A program made the translations under genes and the position numbers. A stretch of DNA of 64,000 bases from [Pasteurella] mairii (GTDB taxonomy: Bacteria; Pseudomonadota; Gammaproteobacteria; Enterobacterales; Pasteurellaceae): NCBI GenBank assembly GCA_900454475.1, contig UGSS01000002.1, positions 853,605-917,604 on the forward strand. Direction: 5' to 3'. The stretch's first letter is position 1. Each line of letters opens with the position of its first letter. Of the stretch, positions 26,447 to 37,050 are shown in pieces. The notes beneath the pieces were generated by a model. The model saw nothing but the letters and a program-made list of their open reading frames with translations. It made no database searches and was not told where the DNA came from.

Positions 26447-28366
26447 TTAATCATCAGTAGTTTTGCGATTTTGGTATTTCATATAAATTAACGCAAAGAT
26501 CGCAGCAACCACTAAAATTGCTTGTGGCACAAGAGTTTCAAGGTAAGGATAAATCCCTAACCAAGAAATTTCCGGCATATTGGCAAGCAAGGTCGGTTGA
26601 AATAATTTTCCTTCGATCAATTCAAGTACACTTTTTCCGGCAAAGACAAATGCCATCAAGTACATAAATGAACCGGTGAACATAAAAAACGGTTTGAGCG
26701 GTAGTTTGACAATGCTGTAGCGCATGATGAAATAGCAAATGGCAAGCAAGACGAGACCGAGTGCTAAACCGGCTAAAAGATAAACATAACTGACCGCACT
26801 TGTCGCATCACCGACGAGGGCATAATAAAATAGTACGGTTTCCGCGCCCTCACGATATACCGCGAGGAAACTAGTGAGCCATAAGCCGATTAATGATCCG
26901 GTGGTTAAAGCTAAAGAGAGTTTCCCCTCCAAATAGCGTTTCCAATTTTGCGCCTCGACTTTTGAAAGTAGCCAATAACTCATCATAAATAGCATCACTA
27001 CCGCGAGGATCATAGTAAAACCCTCAAGTAATTCGCGGTTTGCGCCTGAATTGGCGAAGATCAATTGGAATAATCCGGCGGTGATTACACTTGCAACCAG
27101 TGCGACATAAACCGATTGGCGGATGACTGGCAATTTATCTTGATGATGATTTTTTACTAAATACGCCACAATCGCCGCTACAATTAATAAGGCTTCCAAG
27201 CCCTCGCGAGTGATGATAAGCAAGCTATATAAAAACATGGACCAATCGCTTTGTTGTCCGCTGCCTTGTAACATTTCGACAGCGTAGCTTAATTTATTAG
27301 CTAAGGCACTTGCTTGTTGTTGCAATTTTTCGCTATCTTCATCAGCTTTCATCAAGCTGACCAAGCGAGTAAAGTAACCCTCTAATTCCAGTTTAAGATT
27401 GCTGTCGCGCGAGCCGACTTTATTTTCCATGCCGGAACTTTCAAATACATCAAAATACGTATCTTGCACCGCCAACATGGCTTTTTGATTTTTCCCTTGC
27501 GTGGCAAATTGGATAGCTTGTTGAATTCGTTGATTAATTTCTGTTGTGACTTGATTCCAATCCTGATCTGGGAGAGAATCTTGCGCATTTTCCACCGTAC
27601 TTTGACTGCCTTGTTGACTTTCCCGCGTGGTTGGTAATTGTGGTAACTGTTCTTCAATATCTTGTAGCAAGGTGGTAATTTGATAGCCGAGGGCATTAAT
27701 TTGTTCCGGCTGTTCGCTTAATTTAATCAAATCATAAAATTGTTGGTTGATGGCGGCGGAAATAGCGGCGGAGCGATTTTGACGAATTGCCATTTCCATT
27801 TCTGAATTTTTATAACCATCATATTGCGCTTGTTGTACCGATTTCTTCGCGGCGGCAAAATTGCCAGCTTGGTATTGTGTCAATGCTTGAGCTAACAAAT
27901 CATCAATGGTTTTAAAATTTTGCTGCCAATAAGGGACAATAGCATCGTTATGATAAACATCATGTTGATCATCGGCATTTAATTGATGCCCTTGCGTCAA
28001 GGCGGGAAGAACTTGTTGCAATTCTGCTTTCAGTTGGTTAATACGCGCTTGTACGTTTGCCAAAGGTTGATTTTCACCAATCATCTTCCGAATTTCGCCG
28101 AAAGTCGCTTCCATTTGATAACTTTTTTGTGCAGAAAAATTAATCCGAATAGGACCTTCCAGATTTTCAAAGACTTCAAAATAAGCCATTTGAACTTCTG
28201 TGCGGGCTTCATCAATTTGATGTTGTTGATAGAGAAGTACGGTCTTATCTAAACGAGTTTCAATATCTTGCACCCATTGTTGGTAATTATCGGCGGCAAA
28301 GATGTTTGGGGCGAAAATTAAGGTAAAGAGCAATGAGATAAGACGGTAATAACGCTGAATAGACAT
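26447..28366 (-). CDS. fetM: FTR1-family iron permease with large periplasmic N-terminal domain
   Basis: The 639-residue protein starts with a signal peptide (to about residue 24). A periplasmic part of about 340 residues contains two related repeats: EARTEVQMAYFEVFENLEGPI near residue 54 and KAMLAVQDTYFDVFESSGMEN near 300. The FTR1 membrane domain follows (about 360-630) with seven helices and the two iron-channel motifs REGLEALL and REGAETVL. It is the ferric-type iron channel of the system. It leads a tightly packed operon (P19, DUF2318 protein, two permeases, ATPase, cytochrome c). A Fur-like box lies upstream. Confidence 0.95.
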   Translation of the reverse strand: MSIQRYYRLISLLFTLIFAPNIFAADNYQQWVQDIETRLDKTVLLYQQHQIDEARTEVQMAYFEVFENLEGPIRINFSAQKSYQMEATFGEIRKMIGENQPLANVQARINQLKAELQQVLPALTQGHQLNADDQHDVYHNDAIVPYWQQNFKTIDDLLAQALTQYQAGNFAAAKKSVQQAQYDGYKNSEMEMAIRQNRSAAISAAINQQFYDLIKLSEQPEQINALGYQITTLLQDIEEQLPQLPTTRESQQGSQSTVENAQDSLPDQDWNQVTTEINQRIQQAIQFATQGKNQKAMLAVQDTYFDVFESSGMENKVGSRDSNLKLELEGYFTRLVSLMKADEDSEKLQQQASALANKLSYAVEMLQGSGQQSDWSMFLYSLLIITREGLEALLIVAAIVAYLVKNHHQDKLPVIRQSVYVALVASVITAGLFQLIFANSGANRELLEGFTMILAVVMLFMMSYWLLSKVEAQNWKRYLEGKLSLALTTGSLIGLWLTSFLAVYREGAETVLFYYALVGDATSAVSYVYLLAGLALGLVLLAICYFIMRYSIVKLPLKPFFMFTGSFMYLMAFVFAGKSVLELIEGKLFQPTLLANMPEISWLGIYPYLETLVPQAILVVAAIFALIYMKYQNRKTTDD

Positions 28367-28387
28367 AAAACCTCAATTAATATAAAT

Positions 28388-28408
28388 AAAATTAATTCTC
28401 ATATTTAT
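28388..28408 (-). promoter_or_regulatory. candidate Fur box between fetM and yfeX
   Basis: On the minus strand the sequence reads AAATATGAGAATTAATTTT, close to the Fur core (ATGATAATCATT-like hexamer repeats, AATGAGAATTA). It sits about 25 bases before the fetM ATG on one side and 150 bases before yfeX on the other. Iron-dependent repression of both is plausible. The region is AT-rich, so a chance match cannot be excluded. Confidence 0.45.
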
Positions 28409-28559
28409 TTCTCTATTATGCTCCAAAAAATTTTTTCTACAAGTTTTTTTGCTGATATATTTTACTCAAATTGGGATTTTCAACTCTATTTACATTGAAA
28501 AACAAACGCTTAAGGATTATGATGGAAAAGATGAAAATGAAAATTTAAGAGAGGAAAAA

Positions 28560-29450
28560 ATGACAATTCAAAGCGGGATTTTATTAGAACATTGCAAAGC
28601 TGCAATTTATCTGGAGGCCAATATTGTCGATTTGGCAGCAATTCCTAATGCGGCGCGGGTATTTTGCGAAAATTTGGCAGCCTTGCAACAACAATATCCT
28701 GAGGCAAATTTAGGCGCTGTGGTTGCTTTTGGTGATCGCGTGTGGAAACAATTGGCGGATAAGCAAAGTGCGGTTGAATTAAAACCGTTTTCAACCTTGG
28801 GCAAAGGCGATTTAACTGCGCCTGCGACGCAATATGATTTGTTAATTCATATTCAATCATTGCGTCCAGATGTGAATTTTTCTGTGGCACAAGCAGCATT
28901 AGCGGTTTTCGGCTCCAGCATCCAAACTGCGCAAGAAATTCATGGTTTCCGTTGGGTGGAAGAACGCGATTTAACTGGTTTTATCGACGGAACGGAAAAT
29001 CCACAAGATGAGCAACGTCCTTTAGTCGGCATTATTCAAAATGGTGAGGATAAAGACGGAAGCTATGTGTTTACGCAACGTTATGAACACAATTTAGCGA
29101 AATGGCAAAAATTAACCGATAAAAAACAAGAAGATGTGATTGGGCGAACCAAAGCGGACAGCGTTGAATTGGATGAGGTGCCGGAGACTTCACATGTAGG
29201 ACGTGTCGATATTAAAGAAAATGGAGAAGGGTTGAAAATTTTACGCCAAAGTTTGCCTTATGGCACTGCCAGCGGTACAAACGGGCTATTTTTCATTGCC
29301 TATTGCCATAGTTTGCACAATATTGAACAGCAATTATTAAGTATGTTCGGCGAAATTGATGGAAAAACAGACCGATTGTTAGGCTTTACCAAAGCAGTGA
29401 CCGGCAGTTATTATTTTGCTCCATCTTTGGAAAAATTGATGAGCTTGTAA
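28560..29450 (+). CDS. yfeX: Dyp-type haem peroxidase YfeX
   Basis: The 296-residue protein aligns well along its length with E. coli YfeX as I recall it: [44 protein letters not shown], the haem-pocket motif GFIDGTENP near residue 142 and [17 protein letters not shown] near 231. Dyp enzymes oxidise porphyrinogens or dyes; YfeX has been proposed to release iron from haem, which is disputed. The ATG at 28560 follows GAGGAAAA; an upstream extension of 37 codons has no similarity. It diverges from the iron operon, a sensible link to iron supply. No Tat signal is seen, so it should be cytoplasmic. Confidence 0.93.
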   Translation: MTIQSGILLEHCKAAIYLEANIVDLAAIPNAARVFCENLAALQQQYPEANLGAVVAFGDRVWKQLADKQSAVELKPFSTLGKGDLTAPATQYDLLIHIQSLRPDVNFSVAQAALAVFGSSIQTAQEIHGFRWVEERDLTGFIDGTENPQDEQRPLVGIIQNGEDKDGSYVFTQRYEHNLAKWQKLTDKKQEDVIGRTKADSVELDEVPETSHVGRVDIKENGEGLKILRQSLPYGTASGTNGLFFIAYCHSLHNIEQQLLSMFGEIDGKTDRLLGFTKAVTGSYYFAPSLEKLMSL

Positions 29451-29479
29451 GCCATCATTTGGTGGTATTGAGTTAGATT

Positions 29480-29503
29480 AAAACGGTGGGCTTCCACCGT
29501 TTT
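29480..29503 (+). terminator. terminator after yfeX
   Basis: A 10-bp perfect stem AAAACGGTGG / CCACCGTTTT with a 4-base loop (GCTT) follows yfeX by 30 bases. The stem ends in a T-run. Confidence 0.85.
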
Positions 29504-29532
29504 CATTATTATCTCAAACAAAGGAAAATCTT

Positions 29533-29826
29533 ATGACAACATTTAACAAAATCTTAAATTCAATGTATTCAACGATGGCTACATATTCTATTCAAGATGA
29601 TGGGGCGATTAATGCAAAATATGTTATCGGCACAGGAGTTGATGAGGACGGTCAAGTAACCGACTTCACACCGATTATCGAAAGTTACAAATGGATCGAC
29701 AGCGAAAATGCGAAAAGCATTCTGGAGGCTCAGCTAACCGAAGATGACTTAGGGAAAACGCCGACACAGATTATGTTGGATAGAATTTATCGGCATTTAA
29801 AAGAGAATGGGGATATTGTGGTTTAG
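29533..29826 (+). CDS. hypothetical protein, 97 residues
   Basis: A short acidic protein (MTTFNKILNSMYSTMATYS...) with a good AAAGGA ribosome site. It has no signal peptide or membrane helix. Residues 44-97 are rich in Asp and Glu and predicted helical (SENAKSILEAQLTEDDLGKTPTQIM). It is flanked by its own terminator-like repeats, so it forms a single transcription unit between yfeX and tcyP. I do not recognise the family. Confidence 0.7.
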   Translation: MTTFNKILNSMYSTMATYSIQDDGAINAKYVIGTGVDEDGQVTDFTPIIESYKWIDSENAKSILEAQLTEDDLGKTPTQIMLDRIYRHLKENGDIVV

Positions 29827-29898
29827 AAGTAAAGGCGGTTATCCACCTTTTATAGAAAAGTAAACCCTGTCACATTTCTAAATAATAGGGTAGAATTC

Positions 29899-29970
29899 GT
29901 TCCGAAATGATTTTAAGAAGCATTGATTTTTAAGGAATAAAAATAACTAAAAAATCATTCTTTTCGGAAC
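29899..29970. repeat. interrupted inverted repeat
   Basis: GTTCCGAAATGATTTT (29899-29914) and AAAAATCATTCTTTTCGGAAC (29950-29970, one base over 20 shown in two pieces by its halves AAAAATCAT and TTTTCGGAAC) are complementary except for a few extra bases in the right arm. The loop is about 35 bases. It lies in the 230-base gap between the 97-residue gene and tcyP. It may be a small mobile-repeat or a transcript end; nothing else is seen in this gap. Confidence 0.55.
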
Positions 29971-30056
29971 GTAAAACAGCGGTTAGTGTGCTAAAATGCT
30001 GGAAATTAACTTTTTGTATTCATAAAAGGCACTTTATTTGTGCCTTATTTGAAAAT

Positions 30057-31382
30057 TTAAGCTTTTTTTAGCAGGCGATCTGTTAGCGTCCCTGCGACCA
30101 TTGCTCCGTTGACATTTAACGCGGTTCTGCCCATATCAATTAAGGGTTCAATAGAAATGAGTAACCCGACTAATTCAAGTGGTAATCCCAGCGTTGAAAA
30201 TACTACAATTGCCGCAAACGTTGCGCCACCACCTACACCGGCAATACCGAATGAGGATAACGAGACGACTAAAATCAGGGTTGAAATGTAAGGTAATGTG
30301 AAAGGATCGATACCGACCATTGGCGCAACCATGACAGCTAACATTGCTGGATAAACGCCGGCACAACCATTTTGACCGATACTGACACCAAATGTTGCAG
30401 AGAAGTTAGCAATGACACGATCGTTACCTAATTTTTCTGTTTGTGTTTCGATATTCAGCGGTAAACTAGCAGCACTGGAGCGAGAACTAAAAGCAAAACT
30501 AAGCGTTGGCAGGGCTTTTTTGTAATATTCCAGCGGGTTGACTTTGACGAAGAATAATAAAATGGCATGAACGATAAACATTAATCCTAAGGCAACATAC
30601 GAGGCGAGAATAAAATTCCCTAAGTTAACAATATCTGCCCATTTGGAGGTGGACGCCATTTTAATCATTAAAGCAAATACACCGTAAGGCGTAAGACGAA
30701 TAACAAAACGCACCATACGCATCACCAATTTATTTAAGGTTTCCACTCCTTGGGCGATACGTTCGCCTAATGCCGCATCCTCTTTTCCCAAACTTAATGC
30801 AGCAATGCCTAGAAAAGCAGAGAAAATCACTACACTAATAATGGATGTCGGATTTGCACCCGTTAAATCGGCAAATGGATTTTTTGGAATAAACGACAAT
30901 AGCATATCAGGGATACTCATTGCGGTGACGAGTCCTGCTTTCGTCAACACATTACCTTGTGCCGTAACTTCACGTTCACCACTCACCAAACCTTCTGCGG
31001 AAACTCCGAAGATATATACCATAGAAATACCGATCGCTGCTGCAATTGCTGTTGTTAATAGTAACGTAAAAAGTACGCTAAAGCTGATTTTTCCTAACGA
31101 ACGGGTTTGTGTCATTTTGACAATGGAAGATAAAATTGAAATAAATACTAATGGCATCACGATCATTTGCAGTAAGCGAACATAACCGTTACCAATTAAA
31201 TTGATCCAAACAAGCGAACCATCGATCACGGATTTCTCATAGAAATTTTGCAGTAGCGCACCAAAAACCAAACCTAACAATAGCCCTGCAAAAACAGTGT
31301 GTCCTAATTTTTGGGTTTTGCGCAATAACCACGCTAGAAAAACGAGAATAAGCGCAAATATAATAATATTAACGATAGACAT
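30057..31382 (-). CDS. tcyP: L-cystine:cation symporter TcyP (YdjN type)
   Basis: The 441-residue inner-membrane protein belongs to the dicarboxylate/amino acid:cation symporter family. It has eight helices and two hairpins. Visible marks are LIGNGYVRLLQMIVMPLVFISILSSIVKM near residue 68, the serine-rich hairpin TLSFAFSSRSSAASLP near 317 and ATFGVSIGQNGCAGVYPAM near 340. This matches the cystine importer branch, which takes up cystine for cysteine and glutathione. The start MSIVNII at 31382 follows GGGGAAAC; an upstream extension of 21 codons is less likely. Confidence 0.9.
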   Translation of the reverse strand: MSIVNIIIFALILVFLAWLLRKTQKLGHTVFAGLLLGLVFGALLQNFYEKSVIDGSLVWINLIGNGYVRLLQMIVMPLVFISILSSIVKMTQTRSLGKISFSVLFTLLLTTAIAAAIGISMVYIFGVSAEGLVSGEREVTAQGNVLTKAGLVTAMSIPDMLLSFIPKNPFADLTGANPTSIISVVIFSAFLGIAALSLGKEDAALGERIAQGVETLNKLVMRMVRFVIRLTPYGVFALMIKMASTSKWADIVNLGNFILASYVALGLMFIVHAILLFFVKVNPLEYYKKALPTLSFAFSSRSSAASLPLNIETQTEKLGNDRVIANFSATFGVSIGQNGCAGVYPAMLAVMVAPMVGIDPFTLPYISTLILVVSLSSFGIAGVGGGATFAAIVVFSTLGLPLELVGLLISIEPLIDMGRTALNVNGAMVAGTLTDRLLKKA

Positions 31383-31582
31383 ATAGTTTCCCCATAGAAA
31401 TAAAGGTATTGAGCATAACAAAACCCCATATTCGCAACAAGCCAATTTAGTTATATTTTATATGAATTAGTTATTAAAAATGTTTGTTTTATATTCAATT
31501 AAGAGAGTTTTAACATAAATCTGTAAATCTTTGCTATAATCAAAACTAATTCACCGCACTTTTACAATCTGAGGGCATGATA

Positions 31583-32035
31583 ATGTCATTACAATTTAAT
31601 CCTGTTTCGCTGTTATTAGTCATGCTGATTTTACTTGGCGTTATCAGCAACAACAATTCTGTTACTATTTCTGTGGCAGTATTGTTGCTTATGAAGCAAA
31701 CAATATTGGTGAAATATCTCCCTTTTATGGAGAAAAATGGATTAAATATCGGGATTATTTTGTTAACGATCGGCGTGTTAAGTCCATTAGTCTCGGGAAA
31801 AGTGCAATTGCCGGCGCTTTCTGAATTTCTTAATTGGAAAATGTTGTTAGCGGTGGCGGTCGGGATGCTGGTAGCGTGGTTCGGCGGTCGTGGCGTGAAC
31901 TTAATGGGAAATCAGCCTTTACTTTTAACTGGATTATTAATCGGTACTATTTTAGGTGTTGCCTTTGTTGGTGGTATTCCTGTTGGACCATTAATTGCAG
32001 CAGGGATCCTCTCTTTAGCATTAGGAAAATCATAA
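31583..32035 (+). CDS. DUF441 family membrane protein (YeaL type)
   Basis: The 150-residue protein has four membrane helices and a strongly conserved C-terminal half: [18 protein letters not shown] near residue 57, [17 protein letters not shown] and [26 protein letters not shown]. Its function is unknown in all species I know. The frame offers two ATG codons two codons apart (31577 and 31583); the second, MSLQFNP, fits relatives better. A GAGGG ribosome site precedes. It diverges from tcyP and ends in a strong uptake-signal terminator. Confidence 0.9.
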   Translation: MSLQFNPVSLLLVMLILLGVISNNNSVTISVAVLLLMKQTILVKYLPFMEKNGLNIGIILLTIGVLSPLVSGKVQLPALSEFLNWKMLLAVAVGMLVAWFGGRGVNLMGNQPLLLTGLLIGTILGVAFVGGIPVGPLIAAGILSLALGKS

Positions 32036-32082
32036 AAAACGACCGCACTTTTTGTTTAGGATAAAAAGTGCGGTCGTTTTTT
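32034..32082. terminator. paired uptake-signal bidirectional terminator
   Basis: AAAAAACGACCGCACTTTTT and its exact reverse complement flank a 9-base loop, giving a 20-bp perfect stem with A- and T-runs on both sides. It overlaps the DUF441 stop codon and faces the end of hel, so it can end both convergent genes. Confidence 0.93.
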
Positions 32083-32099
32083 GTTTGATTTTGTTTAGA

Positions 32100-33007
<908 letters not shown>

Positions 33008-33030
33008 TTATTTATCTCATAGTGTTAACC

Positions 33031-36000
33031 ATGACAACAAAGCATTACAAAAATCAACCTTTTACTCCTTTACAAAAACAATTGCTCGCTCAATTAGATG
33101 AGATGATGATTTTGGATCAACGTCGATTACAAGCGCGGATCAAGGGATTATCACAAATTAAAAACGAAACCGCGCAACAAGCGGTGGCAGCGGAAATTCA
33201 GCAACAAATTCAGCTAGCACATTTGCGTTTGCAGCAACGTCAAAGTGCGGTCAAAAATATTGAATTTCCTGATTTGCCAGTGAGTGCGCGTAAAGCGGAA
33301 ATTTTAGCCGCGATTGCACAACATCAAGTGGTTGTTATTGCCGGCGAAACGGGGTCGGGAAAAACCACCCAGCTGCCGAAAATGTGTCTGGAATTAGGTT
33401 TGGGGCGCAAAGGACTGATTGGGCATACGCAACCGCGACGCATTGCCGCACGTTCCGTTGCTACGCGAATTGCGGAAGAATTGCAGAGCGAATTAGGCGA
33501 TGTGGTTGGTTATAAAGTGCGTTTTAACGATCAAGTGAGCGAAAATAGCTTGATCAAATTGATGACCGACGGGATTTTATTAGCGGAAATTCAACATGAT
33601 CGTTTTTTAAATCAATATGATACCCTGATTATCGATGAAGCCCATGAACGCAGTTTAAATAATGATTTTATCTTAGGTTATCTTAAGCAAATTTTGCCGA
33701 AACGTCCTGATTTAAAAGTGATTATTACCTCTGCAACCATTGATGTTGAACGTTTTTCTAAACATTTTAACCATGCGCCGATTATTGAAGTTTCCGGACG
33801 GACGTATCCAGTGGAAGTGCGTTATCGCCCCATTGTCGAGGAAGAAGATCAAGATCAGCTACAAGGGATTTTAAATGCGGTCGATGAGTTACAAGCGGAG
33901 GGGCGTGGTGATATTTTGATTTTTATGAACGGGGAACGGGAAATTCGAGACACCGCCGAAGCCTTGCAAAAACAGGAATTACGCTATACGGAGATTTTAC
34001 CGTTATACGCGCGGTTGTCTGCTGCCGAGCAGCAACGCATTTTTCAGCCGAGCGGATTAAATCGAATTATTTTAGCCACCAACGTAGCAGAAACCTCGTT
34101 GACAATTCCGAATATTAAATATGTGATCGACACTGGAACCGCGAGAATTTCTCGCTATAGTTATCGAACCAAAGTGCAACGTTTGCCGATTGAGCCAATT
34201 TCGCAAGCCTCCGCCAATCAACGTAAAGGGCGCTGCGGGCGGATTTCGGAAGGGATTTGTATCCGATTATATTCGGAAGAAGATTTCAAAGGGCGTCCTG
34301 AATTTACTGATCCGGAAATTTTACGTACCAACCTTGCCTCCGTTATTTTGCAAATGAACGCCTTGGGTTTGGATGATATTGAAGCCTTTCCATTTGTTGA
34401 TGCGCCAGATCATCGTCATATCCAAGATGGGATTAAATTATTAGAAGAGTTGGAAGCATTTCATTGGGTGAAATCAAAATTCGGGCAACAACGTCAATTG
34501 ACCGTACAAGGGCGCCAATTAGCGCAATTGCCGGTCGATCCGCGCTTGGCAAAAATGTTATTAAGTGCGGTCAAATTTTCTTGTCTTTATGAAGTGATGA
34601 TTATCGTTGCCGCTCTTTCTATTCAAGATCCGCGAGAACGTCCGCAAGAAAAACAACAATCGGCAGACGATAAACATCGTCGTTTTGCCGATAAAAAATC
34701 GGACTTTTTAGCTTTTTTAAATTTGTGGAATTATCTACAAGAACAGCAAAAAGCCTTGAGTAAAAACCAATTTCGACGTTTATGCCAAAAAGAGTATTTA
34801 AATTATTTGCGTATTCGCGAATGGCAGGATGTTTATCATCAAATTCGCTTAACCGTGCGTGAAATGGGGCTGCCGATTAATTCACAAGCCGCAGAATATG
34901 CGCAAATTCATACCGCACTTTTAAGTGGTTTATTGTCGCATATCGGCTTAAAAGAAGCGGAGAAACAGCAATATTTAGGTGCAAGAAATGCGCATTTTGC
35001 CATTTTCCCTAATTCCGTTCTATTTAAAAAACAGCCGAAATGGTGCATGGCAGCGGAATTGGTGGAAACCTCTAAATTGTGGGGCAGAATGGTCGCGGAA
35101 ATCGAGCCGGAATGGATTGAGCCTTTAGCATCGCATTTAGTGAAAAAATCCTATGCCGAACCGCGTTGGTCAAAATCGCGCGGGGCGGTGATGGCGGATG
35201 AAAAAGTGAGCTTATATGGCGTGCCGATTGTGGCGGCGCGCCCTGTGAATTATGGGCAAATTGATCCTGTTGTTTGTCGTGAAATTTTTATTCAATCGGC
35301 ATTGGTTGAGGGTGATTGGACGACAAAACATAAGTTTTTCCATCAAAATCGTCAATTAATCAAAGAAGTTGAAGAATTGGAGCACAAAAGCCGGCGGCGG
35401 GATATTTTAGTCGATGAACGGACGTTGTTTGAGTTTTATGAAAAACGTATTGGCGCGGATGTGGTATCGCAAAAGCATTTTGATCATTGGTGGAAAAAGG
35501 CGCAACAACAAGATCCGGAATTATTGAATTTTGAAAAAGCCTTTTTAACCAAAGAGGATGCTGGTGCGGTGAGTGAATTGGATTTCCCGAATTTTTGGCA
35601 TCAAGGCAATCTAAAATTGAAATTAACCTACCAATTTGAGCCGGGAACCGAGGCGGATGGTGTTACGGTACATATTCCATTGCCTTTGTTAAATCAAGTG
35701 GAAACCGACGGTTTTGATTGGCAAATTCCGGGGTTACGCGAAGAGTTGGTGATCGGGTTAATTAAAAGTTTACCAAAATCGTTACGTCGTAACTTTGTGC
35801 CGGCGCCTAATTATGCCCAAGCCTTTTTGGAACGCGCGAAACCGTTGGAAAAACCGTTAATTGACAGCTTAAGCCATGAATTATTACGTATGACCGGAGT
35901 TAAAGTGGTAGCGGAAAATTGGCAAGCGGAGCAATTACCCAACCATCTGAAGATGACTTTCCGCGTGATTGATGAAAAAGGCAAAAAAATTTCCGAAAGT

Positions 36001-36942
36001 GCCGATTTAGATGCGTTGAAATTTGAATTAAAAGGCAAAGTGCAAGAAAGTCTTTCCGCAGTGGCGGATGATGCGATCGAACAATCGGGCATTCATGTGT
36101 GGAATTTTGCTGATTTGCCACAATTTTATGAGCAGAAAAAACGAGGCTTTAGTGTTAAAGCCTATCCGGCGATTGTGGATGAAAAAGACGCGGTAGGCAT
36201 CAAATTATTTGAAACCGAATTTGAGCAACAAGTGGCAATGCAACAGGGGTTGCGGCGTTTGATTTTGTTAAACGTGCCATCGCCGATTAAATATTTGCAC
36301 GAAAAATTACCGAATAAATCCAAATTAGGGCTTTATTTTACGCCTTTTGGGCGCGTATTGGAGTTAATTGATGATTGTATTGCTTGTGCGGTGGATAAAT
36401 TAATGGCGGATTTTGGCGGCTTTGCGTGGAACGAAGCGGATTTTGAACGTCTTCGGGAAAAAGTTCGCGCCAATTTAAATGAAACTACTATCGACATTGC
36501 GCAGCAAGTTGAGCAAATTCTGACCTTAAGTTTTGAAATTAACAAACGTTTAAAAGGTAAAATGGATTTCACTATGGCATTTGCTTTGTCGGATATTAAG
36601 CAACAAATGAGCGGTTTGATTTATCCGAATTTTGTGCAAAAACATGGATATACGCGCTTGCCGGATTTGCTGCGTTATTTACAAGGGATCGACAAACGGA
36701 TTGATAAATTAGCGCAAGATGTTAATCGTGATCGCGCTGCGATGTTACGCGTGGAACAAGTTACGCAAGCCTATCAGCAATTGCTGCATAAACTGCCAAA
36801 ATCTAAACCAATTCCAACGGAAATATTGGAAATTCCTTATATGATCGAAGAATTACGCGTCAGTTTATTTGCACAACAACTTGGCACCAAATACCCAATT
36901 TCCGACAAACGTATCTTAAATACGATTCAAGCGTTGGGGTAA
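33031..36942 (+). CDS. hrpA: ATP-dependent RNA helicase HrpA
   Basis: HrpA is a DEAH-box RNA helicase, linked in E. coli to mRNA processing and to rescue of collided ribosomes. The roughly 1303-residue protein has motif I GETGSGKTTQ near residue 110, TQPRRIAARSVA, DEAHERSLN (motif II), SATID (III), and the RecA2 motifs TNVAETSLTIPNIKYVIDTG and QRKGRCGRI. A long C-terminal region with the HA2, OB and DUF3418 domains follows. Length matches E. coli HrpA (1300). The ATG at 33031 is used; a GTG nine bases upstream is possible. No clear ribosome site. Confidence 0.96.
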   Translation: MTTKHYKNQPFTPLQKQLLAQLDEMMILDQRRLQARIKGLSQIKNETAQQAVAAEIQQQIQLAHLRLQQRQSAVKNIEFPDLPVSARKAEILAAIAQHQVVVIAGETGSGKTTQLPKMCLELGLGRKGLIGHTQPRRIAARSVATRIAEELQSELGDVVGYKVRFNDQVSENSLIKLMTDGILLAEIQHDRFLNQYDTLIIDEAHERSLNNDFILGYLKQILPKRPDLKVIITSATIDVERFSKHFNHAPIIEVSGRTYPVEVRYRPIVEEEDQDQLQGILNAVDELQAEGRGDILIFMNGEREIRDTAEALQKQELRYTEILPLYARLSAAEQQRIFQPSGLNRIILATNVAETSLTIPNIKYVIDTGTARISRYSYRTKVQRLPIEPISQASANQRKGRCGRISEGICIRLYSEEDFKGRPEFTDPEILRTNLASVILQMNALGLDDIEAFPFVDAPDHRHIQDGIKLLEELEAFHWVKSKFGQQRQLTVQGRQLAQLPVDPRLAKMLLSAVKFSCLYEVMIIVAALSIQDPRERPQEKQQSADDKHRRFADKKSDFLAFLNLWNYLQEQQKALSKNQFRRLCQKEYLNYLRIREWQDVYHQIRLTVREMGLPINSQAAEYAQIHTALLSGLLSHIGLKEAEKQQYLGARNAHFAIFPNSVLFKKQPKWCMAAELVETSKLWGRMVAEIEPEWIEPLASHLVKKSYAEPRWSKSRGAVMADEKVSLYGVPIVAARPVNYGQIDPVVCREIFIQSALVEGDWTTKHKFFHQNRQLIKEVEELEHKSRRRDILVDERTLFEFYEKRIGADVVSQKHFDHWWKKAQQQDPELLNFEKAFLTKEDAGAVSELDFPNFWHQGNLKLKLTYQFEPGTEADGVTVHIPLPLLNQVETDGFDWQIPGLREELVIGLIKSLPKSLRRNFVPAPNYAQAFLERAKPLEKPLIDSLSHELLRMTGVKVVAENWQAEQLPNHLKMTFRVIDEKGKKISESADLDALKFELKGKVQESLSAVADDAIEQSGIHVWNFADLPQFYEQKKRGFSVKAYPAIVDEKDAVGIKLFETEFEQQVAMQQGLRRLILLNVPSPIKYLHEKLPNKSKLGLYFTPFGRVLELIDDCIACAVDKLMADFGGFAWNEADFERLREKVRANLNETTIDIAQQVEQILTLSFEINKRLKGKMDFTMAFALSDIKQQMSGLIYPNFVQKHGYTRLPDLLRYLQGIDKRIDKLAQDVNRDRAAMLRVEQVTQAYQQLLHKLPKSKPIPTEILEIPYMIEELRVSLFAQQLGTKYPISDKRILNTIQALG

Positions 36943-36973
36943 AGTGCGGTTGAAATTTAAGTGATTTTATTGG

Positions 36974-37008
36974 ATGACTGGCGTATGCGTGAGGTGTGCG
37001 CCAGTCAT
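36974..37008. terminator. hairpin after hrpA
   Basis: A 10-bp perfect stem ATGACTGGCG / CGCCAGTCAT with a 15-base loop lies between hrpA and the convergent nitroreductase gene. No long T-run follows. Its form resembles the hairpin at 17659-17691. Confidence 0.55.
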
Positions 37009-37050
37009 TCAATTAAGTTGGTTTTTAGTTATTTATCCGTTGTGTTTGGG

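Noticed and set aside
30805..31185. Plus-strand frame of 126 codons
   Set aside because: Antisense to tcyP, whose family motifs are clear on the other strand.
33022..33030. GTG start for hrpA nine bases upstream of the ATG
   Set aside because: Neither start has a ribosome site; ATG is preferred by default, and the difference is three residues.
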